Shown in pieces: positions 62,975 through 64,000 of a stretch of 64,000 nucleotides of DNA. The translations under genes and the position numbers were made by a program. The stretch is from Candidatus Poribacteria bacterium (GTDB lineage Bacteria; Poribacteria; WGA-4E; WGA-3G): contig JAAXGN010000044.1 of assembly GCA_012267415.1 (NCBI GenBank), forward strand, positions 62,001 through 126,000. The letters are read 5' to 3'. The notes beneath the pieces were generated by a model, which was not told the origin of the DNA, made no database searches, and was given only the letters and a program-made list of their open reading frames with translations. Numbering within the stretch: position 1 is the stretch's first letter; every line of letters starts with the position of its first letter.

Positions 62975-64000
62975 ATGAACATCAAAAGGTATCTCCGTTA
63001 TTTCATGGATTTTGGTATATTAAACTCTTTTGAGAACGCTATTACTAAGGTTGTAGAGCGGAGTAAACCTGCTGTTGTTAGCCTTACGATAAAAAAAGAT
63101 GAAGAAAAAAAGAATACGACAGGGTCCGGTTTTATTTTTCGAAAAGACGGTCACATTCTAACCAATGAACACGTCGTGAGGGCGGCAAAAAGTATCACGG
63201 TGAGATTATATGATAATAACATGTTTGACGCAAAAGTTGTTGGAAGCGATCCGAACACTGACATAGCCGTGATAAAAATTCAAAGAGACAAGAAGTTCCC
63301 ATTTCTCTCTATAGCGGACTCCAAAAGAGTCAGGGTTGGACAATTTGCTATTACTATAGGTGATCCAATAGGTTATAGGCATACTGTGACAGCTGGTATT
63401 GTCGGTGGTAAAGATCGCTGTTTTCATCCAAAAAAAACAGAACTTTTTCAATATCATAATAATTACATCCAGACAGATGCTTGGATTAACCCCGGTAGTA
63501 GCGGAGGTCCTTTACTGAATATTCATGGTGAAGTTATCGGTATCGCTTCCTTAAACCCAGGAGAGGGTTCAACCTTAGCAATAAATAGTGATCTTGCGAA
63601 AACAATTGGACGTCAACTGATTGAACATGGCAGAGTTGTCCGCGGGTACATTGATGCGGATATGCGAAGTGTATCACAAGGTATCAAAATTACAAAAGTA
63701 GAACAGGACACGTCCGCATCCCGATGCGGTTTAAAACCTAACGACATCATTGTTGAATTCGATGAGGAAAAAGTACCAAGATCTTATGGCTTCAGATTGA
63801 TGGTTGCGGAGTGTGAGATTGGTAAGCAATATCCTGTTAAAATACTACGACAAGAACAGGAAATTATACTCAATGTAACTGTTGATGAGATGCCGCCTGA
63901 ATTAGTGGGACGTTCTGTGAAAACTGAGTCTGTTTCTTGGAAAACGCTTGGGTTAGCCGTGCAAAAATTAGAAAATGGAATTTTTCAAAGATATACCTAC
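62975..64000 (+). CDS. HtrA/DegP-type serine protease (3' end outside window)
   Basis: The frame is open from ATG 62975 to the window edge (342 codons). The trypsin-like S1C domain has all three catalytic residues: H66 (ILTNEHVV), D96 (PNTDIAVI) and S176 (NPGSSGGPL). The oxyanion-loop neighbour AITIGDPIGY is present. A PDZ domain begins near residue 228 (VRGYIDADMRSVSQGIKIT, SRCGLKPNDIIVEFDEEKVP). HtrA proteases degrade misfolded envelope proteins. The N-terminus (MNIKRYLRYFMDFGILNSFE) lacks a clear signal peptide, so localisation is uncertain. It follows glyQS by 12 nt, with AGGAGAATAGAGA across the stop as RBS. Confidence 0.9.
   Translation, partial: MNIKRYLRYFMDFGILNSFENAITKVVERSKPAVVSLTIKKDEEKKNTTGSGFIFRKDGHILTNEHVVRAAKSITVRLYDNNMFDAKVVGSDPNTDIAVIKIQRDKKFPFLSIADSKRVRVGQFAITIGDPIGYRHTVTAGIVGGKDRCFHPKKTELFQYHNNYIQTDAWINPGSSGGPLLNIHGEVIGIASLNPGEGSTLAINSDLAKTIGRQLIEHGRVVRGYIDADMRSVSQGIKITKVEQDTSASRCGLKPNDIIVEFDEEKVPRSYGFRLMVAECEIGKQYPVKILRQEQEIILNVTVDEMPPELVGRSVKTESVSWKTLGLAVQKLENGIFQRYTY

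Overview
The window is a chromosomal segment of a moderately AT-rich, Gram-negative-type bacterium. It holds about 47 protein genes, one tRNA and an unusually dense population of short palindromic intergenic repeats. No marker gene here names the phylum. The mix of four phytanoyl-CoA dioxygenase (PhyH) proteins, a sulfatase, Gfo/Idh/MocA oxidoreductases, a DUF6807 protein, a DUF1549/DUF1553 lipoprotein, LamG proteins and a PorV-like plus FlgD-like pair suggests Candidatus Poribacteria or a related Planctomycetes-like lineage. That is an inference from gene content, not a proof.

Layout. 1-2500: a small promoter-driven operon (DUF4926 protein, an HTH protein with a methyltransferase-like N-terminus, and a DUF3179 protein whose family cysteine codon is TGA, with a SECIS-like hairpin just after it). 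2520-5600: a PhyH gene, an orphan amino-acid-type binding lipoprotein and a repeat field. 5617-9411: a single-chain restriction-modification-specificity enzyme, followed by a 1 kb field with a MITE-like element and hexamer-rich repeats. 10.4-13.5 kb: a small unknown gene, leuC, leuD and a STAS protein. 13.8-22.7 kb: DUF6807, Gfo/Idh/MocA, gamma-glutamyltransferase, an epimerase, a DUF1549/DUF1553 lipoprotein and two secreted proteins. 22.8-27.7 kb (minus strand): two tandem PhyH paralogs downstream of a glycogen-synthase-like glycosyltransferase, then a WD40 protein. 28.2-33.4 kb: a winged-helix gene coupled to alpha-glucan phosphorylase, hisB, and glgC. 33.4-36.3 kb: two tandem LamG proteins and another PhyH. 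36.5-38.3 kb: two minus-strand paralogs resembling PilP/GspC. 38.5-51.8 kb: tRNA-Pro, recO, a TonB-dependent receptor, a BrnT/BrnA-like pair (toxin interrupted), a nuclease-like protein, an oxidoreductase, a GT39 glycosyltransferase, an orphan HigA-like antitoxin, a giant FlgD-type secreted protein and a PorV-like porin. 51.8-64 kb: hicBA, a sulfatase, Uma2, a duplicated small gene flanking a 5 kb block with a frameshifted transglutaminase/barrel gene, a fused glycyl-tRNA synthetase and a 3'-truncated htrA.

Connections. GlgC, the GT5-like synthase and GlgP together cover glycogen synthesis and breakdown. PorV, the FlgD-like C-terminal domain and the TonB receptor point to outer-membrane export and import.

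Most notable signals: (1) the candidate selenocysteine DUF3179 protein; (2) a shared C-terminal tail (roughly VxPxGKLxTxWGxIK) on four otherwise different secreted proteins, which looks like a sorting or anchoring signal; (3) a conserved ACTTTACACACCC box 10-17 nt upstream of the -35 of six promoters; (4) several families of palindromic repeats, including one inserted inside another.
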